Below, piece by piece: positions 1-7,669 of a stretch of 39,481 bases of DNA. Numbering within the stretch: position 1 is the first letter of the stretch; every line of letters begins with the position of its first letter. Under the pieces are notes generated by a model. The model searched no databases and was not told the DNA's origin. It saw only the letters and a list, made by a program, of their open reading frames with translations. The stretch covers positions 1 to 39,481 of the forward strand of contig CAISYL010000076.1 of the NCBI GenBank assembly GCA_903889655.1, in the 5' to 3' direction. Origin of the DNA: an uncultured Alphaproteobacteria bacterium (GTDB lineage Bacteria > Pseudomonadota > Alphaproteobacteria > Parvibaculales > Parvibaculaceae). The position numbers and the translations under genes are program-made.

Positions 1-721
1 CTGTCCGCTTGTCAGCATTCTGGAACTCGAAGACCGCGCCGAAGCTGATGCATGGATCGAACTCTTTCTACGCGCGCCTTTCGACGATCTCATTCTTCTG
101 ACCGGCGAGGGCTTGCGTAAATTGCTGCGTCTTTGCGAGCGCGACGGCCGCGAAGCGGCTTTCCGTGACGCAATGACAAGGACGCGCACCATCACGCGCG
201 GTCCCAAGCCTGCCCGCGTACTGCGCGAGTTAGGCCTTGCGCCGAATCTTTCGGCGCCGGAACCGACGTCGAAAGGCGTGCTCGACGCATTGGCGGATGA
301 GGATTTGCGTGGGCGACGCATCGGCGTGCAACTCTATCCCGGCAAAGGCGGGTTACCGCTCGTCACGACGCTGCGTGAACGTGGCGCCGACGTTTTTCCA
401 GTAACGCCCTATCGATATGCCTCGCAGTCGGAAACGGGGCGCGTCGCGGACGCGATCCGCGCAATGGCGGCAGGCAAGATCGGGCTTGTCGCTTTTACCA
501 GCACGCCACAGATCGAGCGGTTCGCCGCCGTCGCCCGCGAATACGGGGTCGAACGCGAACTTGCAGAGGGTCTGGCACGAACGCCCGTCGCGTCCATTGG
601 CCCCGTCGTCGACAGGACGCTTGAAGCGCACGGTGTCACGCCAGCGATCCGTCCCACTGCGAGCTTTCATCTGAAGCCTTTGGTCCGCGCTATCGTTGCA
701 TGGAGGACAGGATGCGATTGA
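1..721 (+). CDS. hemD: Uroporphyrinogen-III synthase (HemD/HEM4 family), 5' end outside the window
   Basis: The frame is open from base 2, so the start lies upstream of the window and about 239 residues are visible. Family-type segments are LLTGEGLRKLL, the TRGPKPARVLRELGL stretch and FTSTPQIERF in the second lobe, typical of the two-lobed HEM4 fold that cyclises hydroxymethylbilane to uroporphyrinogen III for haem and sirohaem. The stop at 719-721 lies inside mobB, so the two genes are translationally coupled. With mobB and mobA downstream, this copy may serve a sirohaem/molybdenum pathway such as nitrate assimilation rather than being the housekeeping hemD. That is inference, because the upstream genes are not visible. 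Family assignment is fairly sure; gene symbol less so. Confidence 0.8.
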   Translation, partial: CPLVSILELEDRAEADAWIELFLRAPFDDLILLTGEGLRKLLRLCERDGREAAFRDAMTRTRTITRGPKPARVLRELGLAPNLSAPEPTSKGVLDALADEDLRGRRIGVQLYPGKGGLPLVTTLRERGADVFPVTPYRYASQSETGRVADAIRAMAAGKIGLVAFTSTPQIERFAAVAREYGVERELAEGLARTPVASIGPVVDRTLEAHGVTPAIRPTASFHLKPLVRAIVAWRTGCD

Positions 722-1212
722 TCGGCTTCGTCGGTTCAAGCGGCAGCGGAAAGACGACGCTGATCGCCAATCTCCTGCCGCGGCTGCGGGCGCGAGGGCT
801 GCGCGTGTCGACCGTCAAACATGCGCATCATGGATTCGACATCGACCGGCCCGGCAAGGACAGTTTCCTCCATCGCGAGGCGGGCGCGGAAGAGGTGATG
901 ATCGCCTCGGGCGGACGCTGGGCATTGCTGCGCGAAGAACGAGCGGGAGAAGAACCCCCGCTTCAGGCGCTTCTCAAGCGCATGACACAAGTCGACCTGG
1001 TGCTTGTGGAGGGGTTCAGGCATGAAGCCATTCCCAAAATCGAAGTGTGGCGCCACGCTGTCGGCAAGCCGCCTTACTGGCCGGACGACAAAAGCATTGT
1101 CGCGGTTGCCAGCGACGACGATATCGCCGTGGGTCGATTGCGGTTGAAGCTCCGGGATATCGACCGGATCGTCGATTTCATCCTCTCGCGCGCAATGGCG
1201 GAAGCGGCATGA
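712..1212 (+). CDS. mobB: Molybdopterin-guanine dinucleotide biosynthesis adaptor protein MobB
   Basis: The 166-residue protein begins MRLIGFVGSSGSGKTTL, a P-loop at residues 8-15. It continues with the family segments VSTVKHAHHGFDIDRPGKDS and LVLVEGFRHEAIPKIEV. MobB binds GTP and assists MobA in attaching GMP to molybdopterin in the cytoplasm. An ATG at 700 is in frame, but GGAGG at 702-706 sits 5 nt before the ATG at 712, so 712 is the better start. It overlaps the hemD-like stop by 10 nt and its own TGA overlaps the mobA ATG (ATGA), which indicates one transcription unit. Confidence 0.92.
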   Translation: MRLIGFVGSSGSGKTTLIANLLPRLRARGLRVSTVKHAHHGFDIDRPGKDSFLHREAGAEEVMIASGGRWALLREERAGEEPPLQALLKRMTQVDLVLVEGFRHEAIPKIEVWRHAVGKPPYWPDDKSIVAVASDDDIAVGRLRLKLRDIDRIVDFILSRAMAEAA

Positions 1213-1832
1213 ACCCGGATATTCCGCTGACCATTCTCGCGGGAGGACAATCGCTCCGGATGGGCGTGGCGGATAAATGTCTTGTCCCGCTCGGCGATAA
1301 GACAATCCTCGAGCACATACTGAACGTCATGAGACCGCAGACGCATGCGATCCTCATCAACACCAACAGCAACCCCGTCCTCTTCGCGCACTTTGGCTTG
1401 CCGATCCGACCGGACGATCTTCCAGGACGCCTCGGCCCTCTCTCCGGCCTGCTGACCGGCATGCGCTGGGCGCAGGAAATCGGCTGTTCGCATGTCGTGA
1501 CGGTTCCCGCCGATACACCTTTCCTGCCTCGAGATCTGATCGAAAAACTCGCAAATGCCAAAGCAGGAAAAGAGATCGTCATCGCGTCGGACCGCGCATA
1601 TCCGCAGCCGACTATCGGCCTTTGGCCCGTCGCGCTGGCCGAACGGCTGGAAAGGGATCTGATGGCCGGTATACGGAAGATGAGCCATTGGCTCGAGGAC
1701 TTCCGTATCTCGCACGCGGAATGGCCGATGGCGGACGGGCCGTTTTTCAACGTCAACAGCGAAGCCGATCTGCGACAGGCAAGTCTCCTGATGGAATGTT
1801 CCACCCGATTGCCGACTGTCCCGGCACTTTAA
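1209..1832 (+). CDS. mobA: Molybdenum cofactor guanylyltransferase MobA
   Basis: This 207-residue protein transfers GMP from GTP to Mo-molybdopterin, giving the MGD cofactor used by DMSO reductase-family enzymes such as nitrate reductases and formate dehydrogenases. The N-terminal nucleotidyltransferase signature LAGGQSLRMGVADKCLVPLG (about residues 9-28) is intact. So are the PGRLGPLSGLLTGM loop and the metal-binding PADTPF segment. The length is normal for MobA. The ATG at 1209 overlaps the mobB stop; longer in-frame starts upstream would run through mobB and are rejected. No terminator is evident downstream, and 244 bases of non-coding sequence separate it from the sensor kinase. Confidence 0.93.
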   Translation: MNPDIPLTILAGGQSLRMGVADKCLVPLGDKTILEHILNVMRPQTHAILINTNSNPVLFAHFGLPIRPDDLPGRLGPLSGLLTGMRWAQEIGCSHVVTVPADTPFLPRDLIEKLANAKAGKEIVIASDRAYPQPTIGLWPVALAERLERDLMAGIRKMSHWLEDFRISHAEWPMADGPFFNVNSEADLRQASLLMECSTRLPTVPAL

Positions 1833-1995
1833 TCCCAACCCCTTTTCAACCGCTATACATTATCCATAATCTGACGAGTCGCCTCGGCCTATTTTCCGGT
1901 CATAGGTGCAGGAGACGGCTGCCCAGCAATGGCCCCCTAGCCCCATTCCGACAAACCTCGTTGGCCAGCGCGGCGGGCTTCAAAGCAACGGATAT

Positions 1996-2011
1996 TTAAC
2001 CTCGCTTTAAC
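1996..2011 (+). promoter_or_regulatory. CtrA-type binding box TTAA-N7-TTAAC
   Basis: The sequence reads TTAA (1996-1999), seven bases, TTAAC (2007-2011), an exact match to the full consensus of the alphaproteobacterial cell-cycle regulator CtrA. It lies 65 bases before the TTG start of the sensor kinase, a plausible promoter position. The match is seen directly; CtrA binding is inferred. Confidence 0.5.
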
Positions 2012-2076
2012 CAATTAATAACGTAATAGACCGGTCTTCCGCGCAAGGCATGGGCATGTTTTGAAGGTGGGTTCCG

Positions 2077-3936
2077 TTGTCGAAACAAATCCGATATTTG
2101 CCGGGCGCGTGGCCTGAGCTGAAAGCCATCGCCCTTGTCTGGATTGTGGGTGTGGCGATCGCGGCCACCCTCTTCCTTTTCATACATGGCCACTATCAGA
2201 CCATCGAGCGCCAGCGCTTCCAGCGCGACGCCGTCTATTACAGCACGCTTGTGACCGAGACTCTCGACCGGCAGGTTAATTCGCTGAAGTCCCTGCGGGC
2301 CTTCGTCGCCTCCCGCGACGTGACGCGCTGGGAATTCTCAGCCTTTGCGGGACAGACCCTGCCGACCAGCCACGGCTTCAAGGCGGTCCTCTGGGTCCCC
2401 GTCATTTCCAACACTGCCCGCAAGAGTTACGAGCAGAAATTCCAGCGTGACGGCCTCTATGGTCTGCGCATCCGCGAAATGAACGCCGCCCGCGAATATT
2501 CCATCGCTGCGGCGAGACCCGCCTACTTCCCGGTCACCTTTGTCGATCCTCTGGAAGGCAATCAGGATCTCATCGGCCTCGATCTCGCGACGGATCCCGA
2601 TTACCGCGATCTGCTCCAGCTGGCGGAACGGACAGACGGCCTTGCGGTATCTCCGCTGAAACGCGGCGCCTCCGGAAAGCATGCCGGCTCCTCCCTGCTC
2701 GTCGCGTTTCCCCTCCGCGCGTCGACGGACACCGCGGCGGCCAACAAGGAGAAGCCCGGACTGAAGGGTTTCGCCATCGGCATTCTGGACGTCGACGAAC
2801 TCGTCAAGTCGATCCTCCCGAGGACCGCACCCGTCGAGATGGAAGTCCGACCGGCGGAGGCCGGCTCGAGCGCGGCACCGGCCGACGCATGGCTCGCACA
2901 ATCGGCCTTTTCCCAATCGCAGGCCTTCGATGTCGCGAACCGGCATTTCGCTCTCTATGTCCGCTCGTCCGGCGAGACCGATGCGGCGACCGGTATCATG
3001 GTCGCATTGGCGTCAGCGCTTGGTGTGCTTCTGCTGACCGGGCTTTTGGCGCAGCACCTTCATAACGCGACGATCCATCATCAGGCCGTCGAACGCGCCG
3101 TCGTCGCACGCACCGCCGAATTGAATGCCGCGAATGCGGCGTTGCGCGACGAAATCGCAATGCGTCGTGAGGCGGAAGCCTCGCTTCGTCTCTCGAAAGA
3201 AAAGACGGAAGCCGCCGACCGCGCCAAATCGCAATTCCTCGCCAGAATGAGCCACAAGCTCAGGGCACCGCTCAATACGATCATCGGATTGTCGGACGAT
3301 ATGGTCCGCGAAGTCGAAGCAGGAAACGGCGCGGCGCGCATCCGCGGTTACGTCGAAAACGTCAACACAAGCGGCCTGACCTTGCTGCAACTGGTCAACG
3401 AACTGCTGGATCTCTCACAGCTGGACTCAAAGCTGATGCCGCTGAACGACGCGCCCGTCTCGGTCGCCGACGTCATCCGAGCAGCCAGCGGCAAGGTCAA
3501 GGCGCAAGCCAGATCCGCTGGGGTCTCGTTGACGACCCATTGTCCCGACGATCGTCTTTTCATACGGACCGACGAGCGCCTGCTCACCAAGGCCCTGGTC
3601 AATCTTCTGTCCAATGCCATTCAGTTCACGCCGTCTGGCGGCGATGCCGAACTCTTCGCCCGCCAAAATCGGGACGGATCGATCAGTCTCGTCATGAGAG
3701 ATACCGGTGTCGGCATTCCCTCCGACAAGATCGAGCAGGTGCTGGAGCCCTTCGTGCGCCTGCCCTCATCGCTGCCGCGCGAGCATGACGGAGCCGGGCT
3801 CGGTCTTTCCTTCGTCAATCGCGTGGCGCAGGTCTTCAGGTTCGACCTCTCCATCGAGAGCGAGAAAGGCGCCGGCACGCGCGTAACCCTGACCTGTCCG
3901 CCGGAGCGCGTCATCGACAAGACGCAGGCCGCCTGA
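2077..3936 (+). CDS. CHASE-domain sensor histidine kinase (orphan, PleC/DivJ-like DHp)
   Basis: A 619-residue membrane kinase. A transmembrane helix lies at about 17-37, a periplasmic CHASE-type sensor region at about 45-300, a second helix at about 304-325 and a coiled coil at about 335-385. HisKA follows at about 386-450 and HATPase at about 495-608, with N-box NLLSNAIQFTP, G1 DTGVGI and G2 GAGLGLS. The phosphoacceptor is His393, but the next residue, usually acidic, is Lys394 (SHKLRAPLN). The start is TTG at 2077, with AAGGTGG at 2064-2070 six bases before it. No response regulator is adjacent, and the stop overlaps the next gene (TGATG). The DHp region resembles the PleC/DivJ/PdhS group by eye, and a CtrA-like box lies upstream. 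The ligand is unknown. Confidence 0.85.
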   Translation: MSKQIRYLPGAWPELKAIALVWIVGVAIAATLFLFIHGHYQTIERQRFQRDAVYYSTLVTETLDRQVNSLKSLRAFVASRDVTRWEFSAFAGQTLPTSHGFKAVLWVPVISNTARKSYEQKFQRDGLYGLRIREMNAAREYSIAAARPAYFPVTFVDPLEGNQDLIGLDLATDPDYRDLLQLAERTDGLAVSPLKRGASGKHAGSSLLVAFPLRASTDTAAANKEKPGLKGFAIGILDVDELVKSILPRTAPVEMEVRPAEAGSSAAPADAWLAQSAFSQSQAFDVANRHFALYVRSSGETDAATGIMVALASALGVLLLTGLLAQHLHNATIHHQAVERAVVARTAELNAANAALRDEIAMRREAEASLRLSKEKTEAADRAKSQFLARMSHKLRAPLNTIIGLSDDMVREVEAGNGAARIRGYVENVNTSGLTLLQLVNELLDLSQLDSKLMPLNDAPVSVADVIRAASGKVKAQARSAGVSLTTHCPDDRLFIRTDERLLTKALVNLLSNAIQFTPSGGDAELFARQNRDGSISLVMRDTGVGIPSDKIEQVLEPFVRLPSSLPREHDGAGLGLSFVNRVAQVFRFDLSIESEKGAGTRVTLTCPPERVIDKTQAA

Positions 3937-5075
3937 TGGATACGCGACGATTGAGTTCTTCCGCCGGCCGCCTTGCTCTGCCGGCACTCGTCATCCTTCT
4001 GTCCGGATGTGCGCACTCGCCGGCGACGGTCGCCACGCCGGCGCCCGAGAGCCCGCAGCCGCCGGCTCCCTCTGCCGCCGAAGTGACGGAGGCGCAGAAG
4101 ACGCTGAACGCCCTGGGCTATGACGTCGGTACCGCCGATGGCGTGCTCGGCCCGCGCTCCGTCGCCGCCATTCGATCCTTTGAAAAGGATCAGCACCTAC
4201 CGGCAGACGGAAATCTCTCGGCGGATGTGATGGCGCGGCTGAAGGTTGCTCGCGGAAAGCTCCCCAAGGATACATCGCCCCGCTTTGAAGTCGGCGAAAC
4301 GATCTATTACAGCGATGGCGCTGCCGAGAAGGTTCTGGACGTCGCCAACGAAATCAGCATCGAGGTCGACGGTCGCGAGCATCGTCGGAAACCGGAGAAT
4401 TTTCTGCTCTTCGCCGAAGACGGCGCCCGGTCCGACGCCCCGGACGCTTTTCTGCAGCCCCTGAGAACGGGCCGGAAAGACGACTACAGGATTTATCGGC
4501 ACGTCGGAGAACAGGAGCAGACATCCACCGTCTCCTGCATGGTCGGACGCTTGCGCCTCCGTAGCGTCCCCGCCGGTAAATTCAAGGCGATCGATGTTGC
4601 GTGCCGCGAGACGGGCGATGCGGCGCCGCGCGTCGAGAGAGAATGGGCTTATGCACCTGCCCTTCGCCAGGTCATACGCGAAACGATGAGGATCGAAGGT
4701 AAGCGAACCGACATTCGCGAATTGGTAGCCATCCGCCCCGATACAGCCAACTGGCCCATGGCCGCGCGTACCGGTTTCGACTGGGCCGTGGTCAACGCGC
4801 TCGAAAGCAGCACGCGTACTTCGCCCATCGCCTGGTCGAGTACGGGTGTCGACGAGCGCTTCTCGATCCGCGTCGATCATGCGGTCGTGAAATCGGCCCT
4901 GCCATTGCCCGCCGGCCAGACCATCAAGCAATGCCTGCGCTATCAATTGCAGAGAACGGATCCCGCCGGCACCGGCCGCCTTTATCCGGGCCTCGCCTGC
5001 CAGTCGAGTGCCGGCGAATGGCTGATCCCCGCCCGGCAACCCTATGTCTTCGCCCGCCCGCCGAAGGGGCTCTGA
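3936..5075 (+). CDS. Lipoprotein with peptidoglycan-binding domain
   Basis: 379 residues. The N-terminus is a lipoprotein signal with lipobox LSGC at residues 22-25, so Cys25 would be lipidated. A Pro/Ala-rich linker (about 28-47) follows, then a PG_binding_1-type repeat at about 48-105 with the ALGYDVGTADGVLGPRSVAAI pattern. The remaining 270 residues match no family I recognise; they contain a short alternating segment (EISIEVDGREHRRKP) and several Cys. The ATG overlaps the kinase stop, so the two are probably co-expressed and may act together at the envelope. It ends 13 bases before the convergent transporter gene. Confidence 0.75.
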   Translation: MDTRRLSSSAGRLALPALVILLSGCAHSPATVATPAPESPQPPAPSAAEVTEAQKTLNALGYDVGTADGVLGPRSVAAIRSFEKDQHLPADGNLSADVMARLKVARGKLPKDTSPRFEVGETIYYSDGAAEKVLDVANEISIEVDGREHRRKPENFLLFAEDGARSDAPDAFLQPLRTGRKDDYRIYRHVGEQEQTSTVSCMVGRLRLRSVPAGKFKAIDVACRETGDAAPRVEREWAYAPALRQVIRETMRIEGKRTDIRELVAIRPDTANWPMAARTGFDWAVVNALESSTRTSPIAWSSTGVDERFSIRVDHAVVKSALPLPAGQTIKQCLRYQLQRTDPAGTGRLYPGLACQSSAGEWLIPARQPYVFARPPKGL

Positions 5076-5088
5076 AGGCGTTCTCTTC

Positions 5089-6975
5089 TTAAGCCGGGTT
5101 TTCCTGTGTCTCCGCAGTCGCGCCGATGATTGCCGCCATCGCGCAGGATATGGCGGCGGCGAGCGCCAGATAGAATGCTGGCGCCAGAATGTCGCCGCTT
5201 CGCGCGATCAACCAGACGGCGACCATGGGCACCGTGCCGCCGAAGATCGACAGCGCGAGATTGTAGCCGACCGACAACCCCGAACAGCGCACATGCTTGG
5301 GGAAAGCCTCGACCATAAAAGCCGGGCTCGCGCCGGTGAAGCAGGCCATCAGCATCGCAAAACCTGCTTGCCCCGCCAGGATTGCAGGAATGGTCGCATG
5401 GCTCATCAGCCAGAAGATCGGCCAGGCGAAGACGACGATCCCCGCCGTGCCGAGAAGCAGCATCGGCTTGCGCCCGATCCGGTCGGAGAGGATGCCGGCC
5501 AGCGGCGTCAGGACCATCAGCAGAGCGAGCGCCACGCTGTTGAGCGCCAGCGCAGTCGCTTGCGGGATATGGTCGATCTGCTTCAGCCATGTCGTCACAT
5601 AGACGAAGCACAGATAGAAGCCGATGCCGTTCGCAAGGTTGAGGCCGACGACCTTCAGGATTGTCCGCCACTGCGTCCGGAAGGCCTCGACGATGGGCGA
5701 GCTTCGCGCCTCTTCATTCGCGACGACGGCCTCCTCCGGCGGCAAACGCCTGCGGACCACATAGACGACAATGCCGATCAGCAGGCCGGTCAGGAAAGCC
5801 ACACGCCAGCCCCAGGCGGCCGACGCATCCGCCGAGAGAAGCGACGTGACCGTCGCGCCAACCGCCGAACCGAGCAGCAATCCGCCAAAGGCACCGAAGG
5901 GCGCGAAACTGCCGACGCGACCGCGCCGTCGCGGCTGCGCCTCCTCGACCAGCAGCACCATCGAAGTCGTGTATTCGCCGCCAACGGCAAGCCCCTGCAC
6001 CAGCCGAAGCAGGATCAGCAGCACCGGCGCGAAGACGCCGATCTGCTCATAGGTCGGCAGCAGACCCATCAGGAAGGTCGGCACCACCATCATCAGCACG
6101 GAAGCGATGACGGCCGTACGGCGTCCGAGCTGGTCGCCGACATGTCCGAACAGAAGTCCGCCCATGGGTCGCGCGACGAAGCCGACGGCAAAGACACCGA
6201 AAGATGCCAGCAGCGAAACGGCGGGATCGTGCGACGGGAAAAACTGATGGCCGATCGCCTCGGCAAAGAAGCCGTAGACGCCGAAGTCGTACCACTCCAT
6301 GACGTTTCCCGCGAGACCGGCCAGCACCGTACGGCGCTCGCCTGCCTTCAATTCGATACTCATGGTCTCGGCGGTGCGCGCGATCTCGCCGCCGATGAGA
6401 TCCATCCGGCGCAATTGATGAATGCGCGGCCGGGCCCTTTCGAGCTCCTTCGGCATCAGGATGCGATCGAAGATCGAGCAGGCATCGGCAAGTGCAACAA
6501 GCGCTGCGTCACGCGGATCGGGAATGTCGTCGTTGAAAAGGAGCGCGAGAATACGGCGTTTGGCCTCCGGCCGCTCCTGCCCGTCGACGAGCGGATAACG
6601 CCGTCCCTTCAGTACCCAGAGATAGGCCTGATCTTCCTGCCGGAGAATGCCACCCTGGCAAAGCTGCCGCACGGCGGCGTCCCGAATGGCAAGCCCTCTT
6701 ACCGATAGCCGCGCGATCCACGCCTTCGCATCGAGCCGCAAGGGCTCGGCTGCGATCTCCGCCAGAACGCCGTCGAGAACCGCATCTCCCGTCGGGGCCG
6801 TATCGACCGCCCACAAGGCCCGCAGATCGGAATCGATCCTGTTCCGGAGCGACAGATCCATCAGCGCTGCGCCAGCGACACCGCAATTGAGCTGGATATC
6901 CGGCACCTTGTCGAACTCGCCGCCGCCATCCTCGAGGGCCAACAGCAGAAATTCCTCAACGAGACTGATCGACAT
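5089..6975 (-). CDS. GPP34 (GOLPH3/Vps74-like) domain fused to an MFS metabolite:H+ symporter
   Basis: One uninterrupted 628-residue protein. Residues about 5-200 look like a GPP34 domain: LVEEFLLLALED at the start, then LNCGVAGAALMDLSLRNRI, APTGDAVLD, a GGILR segment and the DPRDAALVALADA helix. Residues about 215-620 form a 12-helix MFS transporter of the ProP/MHS type, with GNVMEWYDFGVYGFFA in helix 1, GDQLGRRTAVI in the loop after helix 2 and RLVQGLAVGGEY in helix 4. The substrate cannot be told. An ATG at 7041 is in frame but lacks a ribosome site and would add 22 residues ahead of the domain; 6975 is preceded by a G-run. An internal ATG at 6363 could yield the transporter alone. The fusion is unusual. 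Each half is well supported; functional coupling is inferred. Confidence 0.85.
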   Translation of the reverse strand: MSISLVEEFLLLALEDGGGEFDKVPDIQLNCGVAGAALMDLSLRNRIDSDLRALWAVDTAPTGDAVLDGVLAEIAAEPLRLDAKAWIARLSVRGLAIRDAAVRQLCQGGILRQEDQAYLWVLKGRRYPLVDGQERPEAKRRILALLFNDDIPDPRDAALVALADACSIFDRILMPKELERARPRIHQLRRMDLIGGEIARTAETMSIELKAGERRTVLAGLAGNVMEWYDFGVYGFFAEAIGHQFFPSHDPAVSLLASFGVFAVGFVARPMGGLLFGHVGDQLGRRTAVIASVLMMVVPTFLMGLLPTYEQIGVFAPVLLILLRLVQGLAVGGEYTTSMVLLVEEAQPRRRGRVGSFAPFGAFGGLLLGSAVGATVTSLLSADASAAWGWRVAFLTGLLIGIVVYVVRRRLPPEEAVVANEEARSSPIVEAFRTQWRTILKVVGLNLANGIGFYLCFVYVTTWLKQIDHIPQATALALNSVALALLMVLTPLAGILSDRIGRKPMLLLGTAGIVVFAWPIFWLMSHATIPAILAGQAGFAMLMACFTGASPAFMVEAFPKHVRCSGLSVGYNLALSIFGGTVPMVAVWLIARSGDILAPAFYLALAAAISCAMAAIIGATAETQENPA

Positions 6976-7095
6976 GTTCGCCCCCCGGCCATTTCCGGAA
7001 AGTCTATCCTGTCGGGCAGGTTCCGTCTCCTCCTCGCGCATGGGAAAGACTGGGCGAAAATCGCCTCTCTCGTCCGCTGTCCTGCGGGGGGATAC

Positions 7096-7127
7096 AAAAA
7101 GGGCGCCAGCCGAAAACGGTGGCGCCC
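7096..7127 (-). terminator. Intrinsic terminator after the RidA gene
   Basis: Read on the minus strand, GGGCGCCA pairs perfectly with TGGCGCCC (7120-7127 with 7101-7108) around an 11-base loop and is followed by TTTTTG. It lies 17 bases past the RidA stop, so the transporter gene beyond it probably needs its own promoter. Confidence 0.85.
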
Positions 7128-7144
7128 CTGTTTCGAGCTACAAA

Positions 7145-7492
7145 TCAGATCGCCGCCGTGACCTGAACTTCCGCTTTCCATTCCGGCTTGACCAGCGGCG
7201 ACTGTACGCAGGCACGCGCCGGTAGGTTCTGCGGATCGACCCAGGCATCCCACACTTCGTTGAAGACGCCATAGTCGTTCATGTCGGCAAGCCAGATCTG
7301 CACGAAGATCAGCTTCGACTTGTCGGTGCCGGCTTCGGCGAGCAGCGCGTCGATCTGCGCGAGGATCTGTTGTGCCTGGCCGCGGATCGCCACCGACGCA
7401 TCCTCCGCTACCTGTCCGGCAAGGAAAACGCGATCTCCATGCACGACCGCCTCGCTCAACCGCTTGCCTACGCCCAATCGCCGGATCGTCAT
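7145..7492 (-). CDS. RidA family protein (YjgF/YER057c/UK114)
   Basis: With the start at 7492 the protein has 115 residues, the usual size for this family. Typical segments are VFLAGQVAEDA, the ILAQIDALLAEAGTDKSKL helix, and PARACVQSPLVKPEWKAEVQ with the conserved Arg of the active-site pocket. RidA enzymes hydrolyse reactive enamine/imine intermediates from PLP enzymes; non-archetypal subgroups may do other chemistry, and this one resembles the YoaB-like group. GGAG sits 6 bases before the ATG at 7492. In-frame ATGs at 7504 and 7513 are possible but have weaker sites. The gene is bracketed by two terminators, so it is probably monocistronic. Confidence 0.85.
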   Translation of the reverse strand: MTIRRLGVGKRLSEAVVHGDRVFLAGQVAEDASVAIRGQAQQILAQIDALLAEAGTDKSKLIFVQIWLADMNDYGVFNEVWDAWVDPQNLPARACVQSPLVKPEWKAEVQVTAAI

Positions 7493-7576
7493 GCCCTGCT
7501 CCATCCTGTTCATCGCCGTCTCTGCGGCGCGCTCTGATAGCAGTCCGGCACACCGCCACGCAACGATAAAGCAGAT

Positions 7577-7608
7577 AAACAAAAAGGCGGTCCGCAAGGA
7601 CCGCCTTT
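7577..7608 (-). terminator. Intrinsic terminator after the HU gene
   Basis: A perfect 11-bp stem (AAAGGCGGTCC at 7583-7593 with its complement at 7598-7608) and a 4-base loop are followed on the minus strand by TTTTTGTTT. It lies about 60 bases beyond the HU stop. Confidence 0.9.
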
Positions 7609-7669
7609 CGCGACAGCTTGAACTGTCGTGTCTAATGATCGTCCGCTGAGCGGCGACCGGGAAAAGCGA

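Noticed and set aside
1833-2076. Possible small RNA or hidden gene in the gap after mobA
   Set aside because: Apart from the CtrA-like box and the ribosome site for the kinase, I see no open frame with a start signal and no stable hairpin with a U-tract.
5044-6708. Long plus-strand open frame (554 codons) opposite the transporter gene
   Set aside because: Its translation is low-complexity and rich in Arg, Gln and Asp with no recognisable domain, and it mirrors the codon pattern of the minus-strand GPP34-MFS gene.
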